Shown one piece after another: positions 26,959-37,096 of a stretch of DNA of 64,000 nucleotides. Position numbers and translations under genes: made by a program. Location: contig PNKV01000009.1 in assembly GCA_013822685.1 (NCBI GenBank), positions 98,752 to 162,751 of the forward strand, read 5' to 3'. Every line of letters starts with the position of its first letter. The first letter of the stretch is position 1. The notes beneath the pieces were generated by a model. That model had not been told where the DNA came from and ran no database searches. It saw only the letters and a list, made by a program, of their open reading frames with translations. The stretch is from Leptothrix sp. (in: b-proteobacteria). GTDB lineage: Bacteria; Pseudomonadota; Gammaproteobacteria; Burkholderiales; Burkholderiaceae_C.

Positions 26959-27066
26959 CCCGCTTCTCTGAATGACCAGTTTGCGTGGTCGAGAACATCG
27001 GGTCATTTGACGGGGTTTTGCCTCAGTGTTGAAATCGTTCCCCTCAATTAAATCAAGGGGAATGTC

Positions 27067-28194
27067 ATGAAATCGGTCCATCGGTTGCGCCCGCTCGGGC
27101 TGCTCGTGTCTTCGGTGTTGGCTGTTTCTTCAGGCCTGTTTGGGGTGAATGCCAGCGCGGCCCCGGCTTATCGCTTCGTTGACCTGGGCACGCTCGGGGG
27201 AACCTACAGCACGGCCGCTGACATCAACGACCTCGGACAGATTGTCGGCGTCAGCACCACGGCGGGAAATGCCAGCGACCGCTTGACGGTGTGGTCCGAT
27301 GGCGGCACCACCACTTCCACGATCCCCTTGGGCGGCGATGGCGCGGTGCGGAGCATCAATGACGCAGGGCAGATCGCAGGCAATGTGACCATCAGCAGGG
27401 CGGCGATGTGGAGCGGCAACAACTTGACCTTGTTGTATGCACCCACTGGCCGGCACAGCTTCGGCCATGCCATCAACAATTCTGGCCAAGTGGTGGGGTA
27501 TGAGGCTGGGTCGTTCGGGCCACTGGCCACCATCTGGAATGGCGAAACCGGCAGCACACTCGGCGCCTCGAACGTTACCAGCTATGCCTGGGGCATCAAT
27601 GACGCGGGGCAAGTGGTTGGCAGTGCGACCGGACCTGATTACCTTAATTTGCACGCCACCTTGTGGAGCGGTGGTAATACCCTGGACTTGGGCACGTTGG
27701 GCGGATCGGTGAGCGCGGCCTATGCGATCAACGCGGGGGGCGTGGTGGTGGGCGACAGCAGCATCAGCGATGCGTCCCCCGCATCGCATGCCACGCTTTG
27801 GAACGGCACGTCCGCCATCGACCTGGGAACCCTGGGTGGGGCGGACAGCCGGGCCCTCGACATCAACGGCGCTGGCCTGGTGGTGGGGTTTAGCGAACTT
27901 GACCCGACCTCCAACGAGACCCACGCAACTTTGTGGGACGGCACCGATGTTGTCGACCTGAACACCTTTGCGACGGGCACCGACTGGACCTTGCAGAGGG
28001 CCAATGCCATCAACGCGCAGGGCTGGATCGTGGGTGATTCCTTCAATGCCGCGACAAACCAGGCGCATGGCTACTTGCTGATCCCGGTGCCGGAACCGGA
28101 GAGCCTGGCCTTGGCGCTGGGCGGTCTGGCGATGCTGGGCCTGTGGGGCCGCCGACGGCCCGGCGCCAAGGTGGATTCGGCCCACCCGGTCTGA
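27067..28194 (+). CDS. HAF-repeat PEP-CTERM sorting-signal protein
   Basis: 375 aa. Sec signal peptide (~1-32), then six or so HAF-type repeats of the pattern HATLW..G...DLGTLGG..S.A..IN..GQVVG. The C-terminus carries a PEP-CTERM signal: VPEPESLALA, a hydrophobic helix and GRRRPG, so the protein is a predicted exosortase (EpsH/XrtA) substrate for export or surface display, typically in exopolysaccharide-making bacteria. No exosortase lies in this window. AGGGGAATGTC precedes the ATG. Confidence 0.93.
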   Translation: MKSVHRLRPLGLLVSSVLAVSSGLFGVNASAAPAYRFVDLGTLGGTYSTAADINDLGQIVGVSTTAGNASDRLTVWSDGGTTTSTIPLGGDGAVRSINDAGQIAGNVTISRAAMWSGNNLTLLYAPTGRHSFGHAINNSGQVVGYEAGSFGPLATIWNGETGSTLGASNVTSYAWGINDAGQVVGSATGPDYLNLHATLWSGGNTLDLGTLGGSVSAAYAINAGGVVVGDSSISDASPASHATLWNGTSAIDLGTLGGADSRALDINGAGLVVGFSELDPTSNETHATLWDGTDVVDLNTFATGTDWTLQRANAINAQGWIVGDSFNAATNQAHGYLLIPVPEPESLALALGGLAMLGLWGRRRPGAKVDSAHPV

Positions 28195-28253
28195 GGGGCT
28201 CGATATTTCGCCAAATCGTCCGATATCCCTTCCATGTGGATGAAGGTGATGTG

Positions 28254-29168
28254 ATGTCGAGCGAAGAAACTGAACGCGTGGCCGCGCTGCGTGCCCATGA
28301 AGTGCTGGACACGGCGCCCGAGGCTGAATTTGACGCGGTGGCCCGCCTGGCCGCCCGCTTGTGCAGCGCGCCGCTGGCCTGGGTGGGCTTGGTGGACACG
28401 GACCGCGTCTGGTGTAAAGCCAGCGTGGGTCTGGAGGACGCCGAGTGGCCGCGTGACCTGGACTTGAGTGCCAGCGAGCCCGGCCTGTGCTTTCAAGCCA
28501 GTGCCCCCATTGTCGACGCGCAGGGCCATGTGCTCGGCACCGTGGCGGTGGGCGACACGCAGGTGCGTTCCCTGGCCGACGCGCAGCAAACCGCTTTGCA
28601 AGACCTGGCCACTGTGTCCATGGCTTTGCTGGTGGGGCGCCAACATGCGCGCCAACTCAGCCACCTGGCCAAGACAGATCACCTCACGGGCGTGGCCAAC
28701 CGCGCCCAGTTCGACCTGGCGCTGGACGTGGAGATGCGCCATTCCATGCGCACGGGTGAGCCGTTCACGGTGCTGTGCATGGACCTGGACGGCTTCAAGG
28801 AAATCGTCGATGGCTTTGGCCACGCGGCGGGCGATGCCGTGCTGTGCGAGGTGTCGCGCCGTTTGGGCCAGCAAGTGCGCCTGGGCGATGTGCTGGCGCG
28901 GCTGGGCAGCGATGAATTCGGTGTGGTGATGCGCCATGGCGCCCAGGATTCGGCCGAGGTGCTGGCCAAGCGCATCGTGCGATCGGTGTGCAAGCCCATC
29001 ACCCTGCCCACGGGCGACACGGTCGGAGTGGGCATCTCGGTGGGCATCGCGGCTTACAACGACTCGGTGGAGTCGGTGAGGTCCTTGCTGGCGCAGGCCG
29101 ATCAGGCGCTGTATGACGCCAAGAAGCAGAACGAGCGCCGCTGGAAGATGTTCGTCGGCGGGCGCTGA
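28254..29168 (+). CDS. GAF-GGDEF protein, probable diguanylate cyclase
   Basis: 304 aa. GAF domain (~5-130: EVLDTAPEAEFDAVARLAA, VWCKASVGL, LCFQASAPIVDAQGHVLGTV) and GGDEF domain (~140-300: TDHLTGVANRAQFD). The active-site motif is GSDEF (218-222) rather than GGDEF, with an intact inhibitory RxxD site (RLGD, 209-212). The Ser variant is tolerated in some cyclases, so activity is likely but not certain. The GAF domain suggests control by a small cytoplasmic ligand. Confidence 0.92.
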   Translation: MSSEETERVAALRAHEVLDTAPEAEFDAVARLAARLCSAPLAWVGLVDTDRVWCKASVGLEDAEWPRDLDLSASEPGLCFQASAPIVDAQGHVLGTVAVGDTQVRSLADAQQTALQDLATVSMALLVGRQHARQLSHLAKTDHLTGVANRAQFDLALDVEMRHSMRTGEPFTVLCMDLDGFKEIVDGFGHAAGDAVLCEVSRRLGQQVRLGDVLARLGSDEFGVVMRHGAQDSAEVLAKRIVRSVCKPITLPTGDTVGVGISVGIAAYNDSVESVRSLLAQADQALYDAKKQNERRWKMFVGGR

Positions 29169-29199
29169 AGCGCGAACCCGCCTTGGGCACGGTGCGCCT

Positions 29200-30087
29200 T
29201 CAGCGCTGCGCCTGGATGGAAGCGTTGCCTGCGGCAATCGGGTCACCGGTGCGGTTGAAGGTGTCCAGCCAGACCGCGTAACCGTGCATCTGGCCGGTTT
29301 GCCAGGGATGGAAGCCAGGCTTGAAGTAAGCCATGAAGTGGCCCAGGATGGGCATGTACAAACCGCCCGGCTTGTACAACCACCACAAGCCCTTGGCCAT
29401 CAAGCCGGCACGCTTGAAGAGGCCGAAACCATCGGCCTTGAGCATGCGGTTGATGACCATGAAGGTGCCGATGGGGAAGCCGAGGGTGGCCACGATCAGC
29501 GCGAAGACACGGTGCACATAGCCCACCTTGGCGACCTTCTGCATCACATCGAAGGCCACGGCCTTGTGCTCCACCTCTTCGATCGCGTGCCAGGTGTACA
29601 TGGCGCGGATGCGCGGGTCGGCCTTGTCCATGACCTTGGCCGCCTCAAAGCCGTGCGCCATCAGCGCGGTCATGTGCTCGAAAGCGGCGGTCAGTGCCAG
29701 GGTGTGCGACTTGGGCAGGTATTGCCGCAAGACCTTGAACAGCACGAACACGGTCAGTTTTTCGACCAGGTCAACGTCCACGCCCTGCGCCTTGACGCGG
29801 TCATTGAACTGGCGGTGCACGATGCCGTGCTGGCCTTCCTGGCGCGTGAAGTCCTTGACCTCGGCCAGCAGCTTGGGGTCGGAGATCTGGTCGCGGAAAT
29901 CGCGCACGCACGAGATGAAGAAGCGCTCACCCTCGGGAAAGAAGGTGGACATGGCATCGAAGAAGCGGGACTTGAACGGGTCGTTGTCGAGCCAGAAGCG
30001 GGGGATGTCGCCATCCAGCCCGAAGTCGAGCTTTTCGCGCGGAACGATGGGGTGGTCGGTGGTGGTGTTCATCATGGTGTCAAGCAT
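29200..30087 (-). CDS. PF10118-type predicted metal-dependent hydrolase
   Basis: 295 aa from ATG 30087 (ATG 30075 and 30072 are alternatives; none has a clear ribosome-binding site). Conserved segments are FFPEGERFFISCVRDFRDQI, TRQEGQHGIVHRQFNDRV and WHAIEEVEHKAVAFDV, whose Glu/His clusters look like a ferritin-type di-metal site. The family is annotated as a hydrolase but its reaction is unknown. It follows the beta-oxidation operon in the same direction after 95 bp. Confidence 0.88.
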   Translation of the reverse strand: MLDTMMNTTTDHPIVPREKLDFGLDGDIPRFWLDNDPFKSRFFDAMSTFFPEGERFFISCVRDFRDQISDPKLLAEVKDFTRQEGQHGIVHRQFNDRVKAQGVDVDLVEKLTVFVLFKVLRQYLPKSHTLALTAAFEHMTALMAHGFEAAKVMDKADPRIRAMYTWHAIEEVEHKAVAFDVMQKVAKVGYVHRVFALIVATLGFPIGTFMVINRMLKADGFGLFKRAGLMAKGLWWLYKPGGLYMPILGHFMAYFKPGFHPWQTGQMHGYAVWLDTFNRTGDPIAAGNASIQAQR

Positions 30088-30182
30088 GGGGCTGAGAAGG
30101 GGCGCGCGACATGATCATGGGCGACAAACGCAGTGCAGCATTGGCGCGGTCACGCCCCTCATCGGTACAAAGTCACGGGCCG

Positions 30183-31340
30183 TCACAGGCCCAGTTGTTT
30201 GGCGATGATCTCGTTCATGATCTCGTGCGTGCCGCCGCCGATCGAGAGGATGCGGTTGTCGCGGTAAAGGCGCTCGACCAGCGATTCGCGCATGTAGCCC
30301 ATGCCGCCGAAGATCTGCACGGCTTCGTACGTGACAAAGTCGGCCGTGTCGGTGGCGAAGTTCTTGGCCATGGACACTTCGGTGATGGCGGGCTTGCCCG
30401 CCTGCATCTGCGCGGCACAGCGGTACGCGTATTCACGCGCGACGTTGATGCGCGTGGCCATCTCGGCCAGCTTGTGGCGGATGACCTGGTGCTTGGCCAG
30501 GGGCTTGCCGAAGGTCTCGCGCGTCTTGACGTAGGCCATGCATTCTTCGAACGCCAGTTGCGCGGTCATGTAGGCCATCACGGCCAGCGCCAAACGCTCG
30601 GCCTGGAAGTTCATCATGATGGTGAAGAAGCCGGAGTTCTCGGGCCCGAGCAAGTTGCCCATGGGCACGCGGCAATCGCTGAAGAACAGCTCGGCCGTGT
30701 CCGAGGCCCACCAGCCCATCTTCTTGAGCGGCTTGCCGACGGTGAAGCCGGGTGTGTCGCGGTCGATCAGCAGCAGCGAGACGCCCGCGTAGCCGGCCTC
30801 GCCGGTGCGCACGGCCACGGTGTAGTGGTCGGCGCGTGTGCCCGAGGTGATGAAGGTCTTGGCGCCATTGACGATGTAGTGGTCGCCATCCTTGACCGCG
30901 CGGGTGCGCAGGTTGGCCACGTCGGAGCCGCCACTGGGTTCGGTGATGGCCAGGGCGGCGATCTTGTTGCCGCTGAGCACGCCGGGGACGACGCGCTGCC
31001 GCAGCTCTTTGGAGCCCACGCGCCACACAGGCGGCAAGCCGATGTCGAGCGAACCCAGGCTGGCGACCAGGCCGCCGGAGCCGCTGCGCATCAGCTCTTC
31101 GCTGACAGCCAGTTTGAGGAAGACATCGTGCTCACCGCCGCCGCCCCATTGCTCGGGGTGGCCAATGCTCAGGATGCCCAGCTCGGCCAGTTGCTTGTAC
31201 AACTCGCGCGGAAAGGTGCCGGCTTCTTCCCAGTCGTTGATGTGCGGCTTGATGGCCTGGTCAACGAAGCGCTTGGTGGCTTCGCGGGCCTGGCGGTGCG
31301 TGTCGTTGAAGTAGTCGACGAACAGAGCGGAGTCGGTCAT
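30183..31340 (-). CDS. Acyl-CoA dehydrogenase (isovaleryl/long-chain catalytic type)
   Basis: 385 aa from ATG 31340; the start overlaps the CoA-transferase stop as ATGA. Flavin and substrate signatures are AITEPSGGSD and FGGMGYMRESLVERLYRD. The base is predicted at Glu248 (QAERLALA), the isovaleryl-CoA-dehydrogenase position, because the medium-chain position is Gly (IGGGTHEIM). It introduces the alpha-beta double bond and passes electrons to ETF. Last cistron of the coupled operon. Confidence 0.95.
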   Translation of the reverse strand: MTDSALFVDYFNDTHRQAREATKRFVDQAIKPHINDWEEAGTFPRELYKQLAELGILSIGHPEQWGGGGEHDVFLKLAVSEELMRSGSGGLVASLGSLDIGLPPVWRVGSKELRQRVVPGVLSGNKIAALAITEPSGGSDVANLRTRAVKDGDHYIVNGAKTFITSGTRADHYTVAVRTGEAGYAGVSLLLIDRDTPGFTVGKPLKKMGWWASDTAELFFSDCRVPMGNLLGPENSGFFTIMMNFQAERLALAVMAYMTAQLAFEECMAYVKTRETFGKPLAKHQVIRHKLAEMATRINVAREYAYRCAAQMQAGKPAITEVSMAKNFATDTADFVTYEAVQIFGGMGYMRESLVERLYRDNRILSIGGGTHEIMNEIIAKQLGL

Positions 31341-32362
31341 GGTGTGATGGTCCAGGGCTGGCGGGTTTGGCCGCCAGTGAACAAAGGATGTTGCTGCGCT
31401 TCGGCCAGCGTCAGCACCGGCGTGACGCAGGCATCGACGTCGGCGAAGCGTTCGGCCCAGTGCGACAAGGCTTGCGTGGCGATCAGGGTGGCCACCTGGT
31501 CGCGCAGCGCATTGGATTCGGGCGAGTTGGGCATGAGGCCGCGTTGCCAATGCTGCTGGGCCCAATCGGGCCTTTGCAGGACATCGCAGGTGGCTTTCCA
31601 GAATTTGTGTTCCAGCGAGCCGATGGCCAGCGAGCGGCCATCTTGCGTGGTGTAGAGGTTGTAGCAGGGCAGGGCGCCGTTGAGCAGGTCTTCGCGCGCG
31701 CCGGGCAGCTTGCCCAGCATGGGCAGGAGCATGGCCCCCGTGGCTTGTGGCATGACCTGGTGGGCCCACAGGCCGTGGGTCATGCTGACATCGACATGGC
31801 AGCCGGTGCCAGTTCGCTGTGAGCTGAACACGGCCGCCAGCGTGGCGATGCAGGCCATCGAGCTGCCACCGGCCAGGTCGCCCCATTGGATGTTGGACAA
31901 AGTGGCTTCACCCTGCGCGCTGCGCATCTGGTCGAGCGCCCCGGACATGGCCATGTAGTTCAGGTCATGGCCCGCGCGGTGGGCCCACAGGCCCTGCTGG
32001 CCATAGCCGGTGATCGAACATACGACCAGGCGCGGGTTCAACGCCTTCAGGCTGTCGAAATCCAGGCCCATGCTGGCCTTGACGCCAGGCCTGAAGCCTT
32101 CGAGCAGCACGTCGGCATTGGTCAGCCAGTCGCGCAGCTGGGCCAGATCAGCCTCCGACTTGAAGTCCAGCGTGCGGCACTCCTTGCCATCGTTCAAGGA
32201 CTTGAACAGCGGCCCGAGCGCGCGCGCCGGATCACCTTCAGGCGGCTCGACCTTGATCACCTCGGCCCCCAGGTCCGCCAGCATGCGCGTGGCAAAAGGG
32301 CCGGGCAGGTTGCGCGTGATGTCGATCACGCGCAAGCCTTTCAGCAGCTTGCTGCCGATCAT
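31337..32362 (-). CDS. CaiB/BaiF family CoA transferase
   Basis: 341 aa class III CoA transferase that moves CoA between a donor acyl-CoA and a free acid through an aspartyl-anhydride. Signatures: VIDITRNLPGPFATRMLADLG, VIKVEPPEGDPAR, and the catalytic Asp133 in GHDLNYMAMSGAL. Start ATG 32362 overlaps the stop of the multienzyme gene (ATGA) and its stop overlaps the next start. It would activate the operon's acid substrate without ATP. The closest functional class may be alpha-methylacyl-CoA racemase (Amacr), which shares this fold and Asp; sequence reading alone does not exclude it. Confidence 0.9.
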   Translation of the reverse strand: MIGSKLLKGLRVIDITRNLPGPFATRMLADLGAEVIKVEPPEGDPARALGPLFKSLNDGKECRTLDFKSEADLAQLRDWLTNADVLLEGFRPGVKASMGLDFDSLKALNPRLVVCSITGYGQQGLWAHRAGHDLNYMAMSGALDQMRSAQGEATLSNIQWGDLAGGSSMACIATLAAVFSSQRTGTGCHVDVSMTHGLWAHQVMPQATGAMLLPMLGKLPGAREDLLNGALPCYNLYTTQDGRSLAIGSLEHKFWKATCDVLQRPDWAQQHWQRGLMPNSPESNALRDQVATLIATQALSHWAERFADVDACVTPVLTLAEAQQHPLFTGGQTRQPWTITP

Positions 32363-34515
32363 GCGCCGGCGTCTTCGAAGCGGCCGCCTTCTTGTGCCTG
32401 CTTGACGACGATGGCGGCGGGCTCGAAGCGCGGGCCGTATTTCGCGGCCAGCTCGCGTGCACGTTCGACGAACTGTTTGGCGCCCACGGCGTTGATGAAC
32501 TGCAAGGCACCGCCCTGGTTGGGCGCGAAGCCCCAGCCGAAGATCGAGCCGATGTTGGTGTCGGCCACCGAACGCACGACCTTCTCTTCATAGCAACGGG
32601 CGGCTTCGTTGGCTTGGGCGTACAGCATGCGGTCGACCAGCTCTTGTTGCGAAGGCTGATCGGCCACAGGCGGGTAGACCTCCAGCAGGCCGGGCCACAG
32701 CGCCTTTTCCTTGCCGGTGTAATCGTAGAAGCCCTTGCCGGCCTTCTTGCCAATGCGCTCGTGCTCGCCACCGATCTTCTGCACCACGGTAAAGCCTGGG
32801 TGCACGGCGGGCAGCGGGCCGCCCTCGGCGATCAGGTCCTTCTTGGTGGTCTCTGCGATGTACAGCGAAAGGCTCAGCGAGACTTCGTCTTGCAAAGCCA
32901 GCGGGGGCATGGGCATGCCCGCCTTCATGCCGGCCACTTCGATCGAGCGCGGGTGGATGCCTTCGGCCAGCATGGCCATGCCCTCCATGATGTAGGTCGT
33001 GAACACGCGCGAAGTGTAGAAACCGCGCTTGTCGTTGACCACGATGGGTGTCTTGCCGATCTGCAGCACGTAGTCGAAACCGCGTGCCAGGGTCTCGTCG
33101 CTGGTCTCCTTGCCGACGATGATCTCGACCAGGGGCATCTTGTCCACGGGCGAGAAGAAGTGCAGGCCGATGAAGTTCTGCGGGCGGGCGCTGGCGGTGG
33201 CCAGGCCAGTGATGGGCAGCGTGGACGTGTTGGACGCGTACACGGCGCTGGCTGGGATCACCGCCTCGGCCTTTTGCGTGCAGACGGCCTTGATGGCGCG
33301 GTCTTCGAACACAGCCTCGATCACCAGGTCGCAGCCTTCAAGGTCGCCATACGAAGTGGTGGTCTTGATGCGGGCCAGCAGCGCATCGCGCTTGTCGGGC
33401 GTGCTGCGGCCACGGGCAACGGCCTTGTCCAGCAGGCCTTGCGAATAGGCCTTGCCCTTGTCGGCGTTGTCTTGCGTGGTGTCCAGCAACACCACATCAA
33501 TGCCCACCTTGGCCGACACATACGCGATGCCCGCGCCCATCATGCCGGCACCCAAAATGCCGACCTTCTTGACCTTGCCTTCAGGCACGCCCTTGGGACG
33601 CGACTGGCCCTTCTTGATGGCGTTGAGCTGGTGCCACAAGGTGCCGATCATGTTCTTCGAGGTCTGCGACACAACGCAAGCGGCGAAGTAGCGCGACTCG
33701 ACTTGCGAGCCAGCATCGAAGTCCAGCAGGCAGCCTTCGAACAGGCAGGACATGATGTGCGTGATGGCCGGGTAGTTGCCATGCGCCTTGGCATTGGCCA
33801 TGGACGGCGCGATGGCCAGCACCTGCACCACGGCCGGGCTCTTGCTGTCGCCACCAGGGATGCGGAAGCCCTTGTTGTCCCAGGGCTGCGAGGCCTTGGG
33901 GTTGGCGGCGCACCAGGCGCGCGCCTTGGCCAGCAGCTCATCGCGCGACGAAGCGAGGTCCGTGACCAGACCCATCTCCTTGGCCTTGGCCGCGGTCAGC
34001 TCCTTGCCTTGCGTGATCAGCTCGAAGCTCTTCTGGATGCCGATCATGCGTGGCAGGCGTTGCGTGCCGCCGCCGCCGGGCAGCAGGCCCAGCTTGACCT
34101 CGGGCAGGCCGAGCTTCAGCTTGGGATCGTCCAAGGCGATGCGTGCGTGGCAGGCCAGGGCCAGCTCCAGGCCGCCACCCAGCGCCGTGCCATTGAGCGC
34201 GGCCACCACGGGCTTGCCGCTCTTTTCCATGCGGCGCAGCATGCCCTTCAGGTCTTCGCAGAGCTTGAAGGCCTCTTCAGCGCTGGTGATCTGCGTGAGC
34301 TGGTCGATGTCGGCGCCGACGATGAAGGTCGGCTTGCCCGAGGTGATGACCAGGCCCTTGAGTGCCGCGTCGGTTTCCAGTTGCTGGACCAGCGCCGCGA
34401 AGGGCTCGACCAAGGTCGGGTTGAGCACGTTCATCGCGCGGCCCGGCATGTCGATGGTGACCAGGCCGATGCCGTCGGCGTCGATGTCGAATGTGAAGGC
34501 TTGTGATTGAGTCAT
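32359..34515 (-). CDS. FadB/FadJ-type enoyl-CoA hydratase / 3-hydroxyacyl-CoA dehydrogenase
   Basis: 718 aa from ATG 34515. The crotonase half (~1-190) has the oxyanion loop GADIDQL and both catalytic acids, Glu117 ([11 protein letters not shown]) and Glu139 ([18 protein letters not shown]). The dehydrogenase half (~320-718) has the NAD site [13 protein letters not shown] and the catalytic His in [18 protein letters not shown]. It hydrates enoyl-CoA and oxidises the 3-hydroxyacyl-CoA. It is coupled by ATGA to the CoA transferase gene. Confidence 0.96.
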   Translation of the reverse strand: MTQSQAFTFDIDADGIGLVTIDMPGRAMNVLNPTLVEPFAALVQQLETDAALKGLVITSGKPTFIVGADIDQLTQITSAEEAFKLCEDLKGMLRRMEKSGKPVVAALNGTALGGGLELALACHARIALDDPKLKLGLPEVKLGLLPGGGGTQRLPRMIGIQKSFELITQGKELTAAKAKEMGLVTDLASSRDELLAKARAWCAANPKASQPWDNKGFRIPGGDSKSPAVVQVLAIAPSMANAKAHGNYPAITHIMSCLFEGCLLDFDAGSQVESRYFAACVVSQTSKNMIGTLWHQLNAIKKGQSRPKGVPEGKVKKVGILGAGMMGAGIAYVSAKVGIDVVLLDTTQDNADKGKAYSQGLLDKAVARGRSTPDKRDALLARIKTTTSYGDLEGCDLVIEAVFEDRAIKAVCTQKAEAVIPASAVYASNTSTLPITGLATASARPQNFIGLHFFSPVDKMPLVEIIVGKETSDETLARGFDYVLQIGKTPIVVNDKRGFYTSRVFTTYIMEGMAMLAEGIHPRSIEVAGMKAGMPMPPLALQDEVSLSLSLYIAETTKKDLIAEGGPLPAVHPGFTVVQKIGGEHERIGKKAGKGFYDYTGKEKALWPGLLEVYPPVADQPSQQELVDRMLYAQANEAARCYEEKVVRSVADTNIGSIFGWGFAPNQGGALQFINAVGAKQFVERARELAAKYGPRFEPAAIVVKQAQEGGRFEDAGA

Positions 34516-34534
34516 GGTGTGTGCCTCCGGAAGA

Positions 34535-35740
34535 TCAGACGCGTTCAATGATGGTGGCGATGCCCATGCCGGCACCGATACACAGTGTGGCCAGCGCGGT
34601 GGCCTTGCCGGTGCGCTCCAGCTCATCCAGGGCCGTGCCCAGGATGATGGCGCCGGTGGCCCCCAGCGGGTGGCCCAAAGCGATGGAGCCGCCGTTGACG
34701 TTCACGCGGTCCATGGGCACGCCCAGGTCGCGGGCCGTCTTCATGGGCACGGTGGCAAAAGCCTCGTTGATTTCCCACAGGTCGATGTCGCCCGCGGTCA
34801 TGCCCAGCTTGTTCAGGGCCTTGACGCAGGCCGGTGTCGGGCCTGTCAGCATGATGGTGGGTTCGGAGCCGATGACCGAGCACATGCGCACCCGCGCACG
34901 TGGCTTGAGGCCAGCCTTGATGCCCGCTTCTTTGCTGCCCAGCAGTACCAGGGCGGCGCCGTCGACGATGCCCGAAGAGTTGCCGGCGTGGTGGCTGTGG
35001 ACCACCTTCTCGATGGTGGTGTACTTGTCGAGCGCGGTGGCGTCGAAGCCCATGGTGCCCATCATCTCGAACGAGGGCATCAGCTTGGCCAATGATTCCA
35101 CCGAGGTGCCAGGGCGCACGGTTTCATCGCGGCCCAGCATCAGCAAGCCATTCAAGTCTTTCACCGGCACGATGGATTTGTCGAAGCGGCCCTCGGCCTG
35201 GGCCAGGGCGGCGCGGCGGTGGGATTCGGAGGCGTAGGCGTCGAGGTCGGCGCGGCTGAAGCCCTCCAGCGTGGCGATCAGGTCGGCGCTGATGCCTTGC
35301 GGCACGAAGGCGGTGCCGCTGTTGATGCGCGGGTCCATGACCCAGGCGCCGCCGTCGCTGCCCATGGGCCAGCGGCTCATCGATTCAACGCCACCGGCCA
35401 CGATCATGTCTTCCATGCCCGAGGCGATGCGCTGGGCGGCCTGGTTCACGGCCTCCAGGCCGGAAGCGCAGAAGCGCGACAGCGTCACGCCCGAGACGGA
35501 TTGGGCCCAGCCGGCATCCAGCACGGCGGTGCGCGCGATGTCGGCGCCTTGTTCACCCACGGGCGTCACGCAGCCCAGCACCAGGTCATCGACCAAGGAT
35601 GTGTCCAGCTGGTTGCGGCTTTGCAGCGCTTGCAGCAGCGTGCGCAGCAGCCACACGGGCGTGGCCTGGTGCAGGCTGCCGTCTTTCTTGCCCTTGCCGC
35701 GCGGTGTGCGCACGGTGTCGAAAATGTAGGCCTCAAGCAT
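34535..35740 (-). CDS. Acetyl-CoA C-acyltransferase (thiolase)
   Basis: 401 aa. The nucleophile is Cys91 ([14 protein letters not shown]), with His357 in [18 protein letters not shown] and the general acid Cys387 in [12 protein letters not shown]. The AAGGAG ribosome-binding site supports ATG 35740. It cleaves 3-ketoacyl-CoA to acetyl-CoA and a shortened acyl-CoA, completing the beta-oxidation cycle with the FadB-type protein 19 nt downstream. Confidence 0.96.
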   Translation of the reverse strand: MLEAYIFDTVRTPRGKGKKDGSLHQATPVWLLRTLLQALQSRNQLDTSLVDDLVLGCVTPVGEQGADIARTAVLDAGWAQSVSGVTLSRFCASGLEAVNQAAQRIASGMEDMIVAGGVESMSRWPMGSDGGAWVMDPRINSGTAFVPQGISADLIATLEGFSRADLDAYASESHRRAALAQAEGRFDKSIVPVKDLNGLLMLGRDETVRPGTSVESLAKLMPSFEMMGTMGFDATALDKYTTIEKVVHSHHAGNSSGIVDGAALVLLGSKEAGIKAGLKPRARVRMCSVIGSEPTIMLTGPTPACVKALNKLGMTAGDIDLWEINEAFATVPMKTARDLGVPMDRVNVNGGSIALGHPLGATGAIILGTALDELERTGKATALATLCIGAGMGIATIIERV

Positions 35741-35769
35741 GAGAAGCTCCTTGGAAAATTTAAGTGAGG

Positions 35770-36924
35770 TCAGAGGAAGCGCGAAGCCAGCTCTTTCATG
35801 ATTTCATTGGTGCCGCCATAGATGCGCTGCACACGCGAATCGGCCCACAGGCGCGCGATTGGGTATTCCTTCATGTAGCCGTAGCCGCCGAAGAGTTGCA
35901 GGCATTCGTCGATCAGCTTGCACTGGTTGTCGGTGACCCAGTACTTGATCAGCGCGGCGCGGTCCACGCCCAGCTTGCCTTTCAGGTGCTCCACCATCGC
36001 GGCATCCACCAAGGCGCGCGAGGCCAGCAGCAAGGCCTGGCACTCGGCCAGCTTGAAGCGCGTGTTCTGGAACTGGAAGATGGGCTTGCCGAAGGCCTTG
36101 CGCTCCTTCGTGTATTCGAGCGTGACCTTCATGGCCAGCTCCATCGCGGCGATGCCGGCCAGCGCGACCAGCATGCGCTCTTGCGGCAGCTGTTCCATCA
36201 ACTGGAAGAAGCCCATGCCTTCGACGCCACCGATCAGGTTCGAGGCGGGCACGACCACGTCGTCGAAGAACAGCTCGGAGGTGTCCTGCGCATCCATGCC
36301 GATCTTGTCGAGGTTGCGGCCACGGCGAAAGCCCGGTGCTTCGTCGGTCTCGACCACGAACAGCGAGATGCCTTGGGCGCCCTTGTCCTTGTCGGTCTTG
36401 GCGACCACGATCACCAGGTTGGCCAGTTGGCCGTTGGTGATGAAGGTCTTGCTGCCGTTGATCTTGTAGGTGTCGCCCTCTTTCAAAGCCAGGGTGCGCA
36501 CGCCTTGCAGGTCGGAGCCGGTGCCGGGTTCGGTCATGGCGATGGCGCTGATGAACTCGCCGGTGGCCAGGCGCGGCAGCCAGCGCTTTTTCTGTTCTTC
36601 GGTGCCGTAATGGAAGATGTAGGGCGCGACGATGCCCGAGTGCAGCGAGCCGCCGAAGCCGCCGATGCAGGCCTCGCCCTGGGCCAGTACCAAGGCTGCT
36701 TCGTGGCCGAAATCGCCGCCGCCACCGCCGTACTCTTCAGGCGTGGAGGCGCAGAGGAAACCGTTGGCGCCGGCATCGCGCCAGGCTTGGTGGTCCATCA
36801 CGCCGGCATGGCGCCAGGCTTCGTCCTTGGGGCCCCACTGTTCAGTCATGAAGCGTTTGGCCGATTCGAACACCATCTTGTGTTCGTCGGTCATCCAGGC
36901 TGCGGGGAAGTTTTGAATCGCCAT
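35770..36924 (-). CDS. Acyl-CoA dehydrogenase, first gene of the TetR-flanked operon
   Basis: 384 aa from ATG 36924 (GAGGA upstream). Signatures are AMTEPGTGSDLQ, NGSKTFITNG and LFGGYGYMKEYPIARLWAD. As in its partner, the medium-chain Glu position is Gly (IYGGTNEIM) and the base is predicted at Glu249 (PQERMLVA). Having two dehydrogenases in one operon suggests different chain lengths or branching. The promoter region lies between this gene and tetR, with a palindromic operator 62 bp upstream. Confidence 0.95.
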   Translation of the reverse strand: MAIQNFPAAWMTDEHKMVFESAKRFMTEQWGPKDEAWRHAGVMDHQAWRDAGANGFLCASTPEEYGGGGGDFGHEAALVLAQGEACIGGFGGSLHSGIVAPYIFHYGTEEQKKRWLPRLATGEFISAIAMTEPGTGSDLQGVRTLALKEGDTYKINGSKTFITNGQLANLVIVVAKTDKDKGAQGISLFVVETDEAPGFRRGRNLDKIGMDAQDTSELFFDDVVVPASNLIGGVEGMGFFQLMEQLPQERMLVALAGIAAMELAMKVTLEYTKERKAFGKPIFQFQNTRFKLAECQALLLASRALVDAAMVEHLKGKLGVDRAALIKYWVTDNQCKLIDECLQLFGGYGYMKEYPIARLWADSRVQRIYGGTNEIMKELASRFL

Positions 36925-36985
36925 CGTGGGTGTCCTCGGTATCTCTCTTGTCAAATTGCTGCGCTGCGGCATTCGTTGGCGATAT

Positions 36986-37001
36986 GGTAATTTTAATTAC
37001 C
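36986..37001. promoter_or_regulatory. Palindromic operator, site 1, of the TetR-family regulator (predicted)
   Basis: GGTAATT-TT-AATTACC: perfect 7-bp arms, in the 209-bp gene-free stretch between the divergent dehydrogenase and tetR genes. It overlaps the AT-rich tract most likely to hold the operon promoter. A related copy lies at 37097. Confidence 0.65.
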
Positions 37002-37096
37002 GTCGCTGATAGCGTGCGCAAGGTCGGGAGATATTGGCGGGATGGCGCGCCATTGGCAAGCAAAAGTGACTTTGAAGCCTCATTCAGGCATCATTT

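Noticed and set aside
26883..27066. tRNA-Arg as an integration site for a mobile element
   Set aside because: No integrase nearby, no repeat of the tRNA 3' end found downstream by eye, and flanking genes look native in composition.
32392..34506. About 704-codon plus-strand open frame opposite the FadB-type gene
   Set aside because: The minus strand encodes an intact FadB/FadJ-type enzyme with all catalytic residues. The plus-strand product is low-complexity and has no conserved motif.
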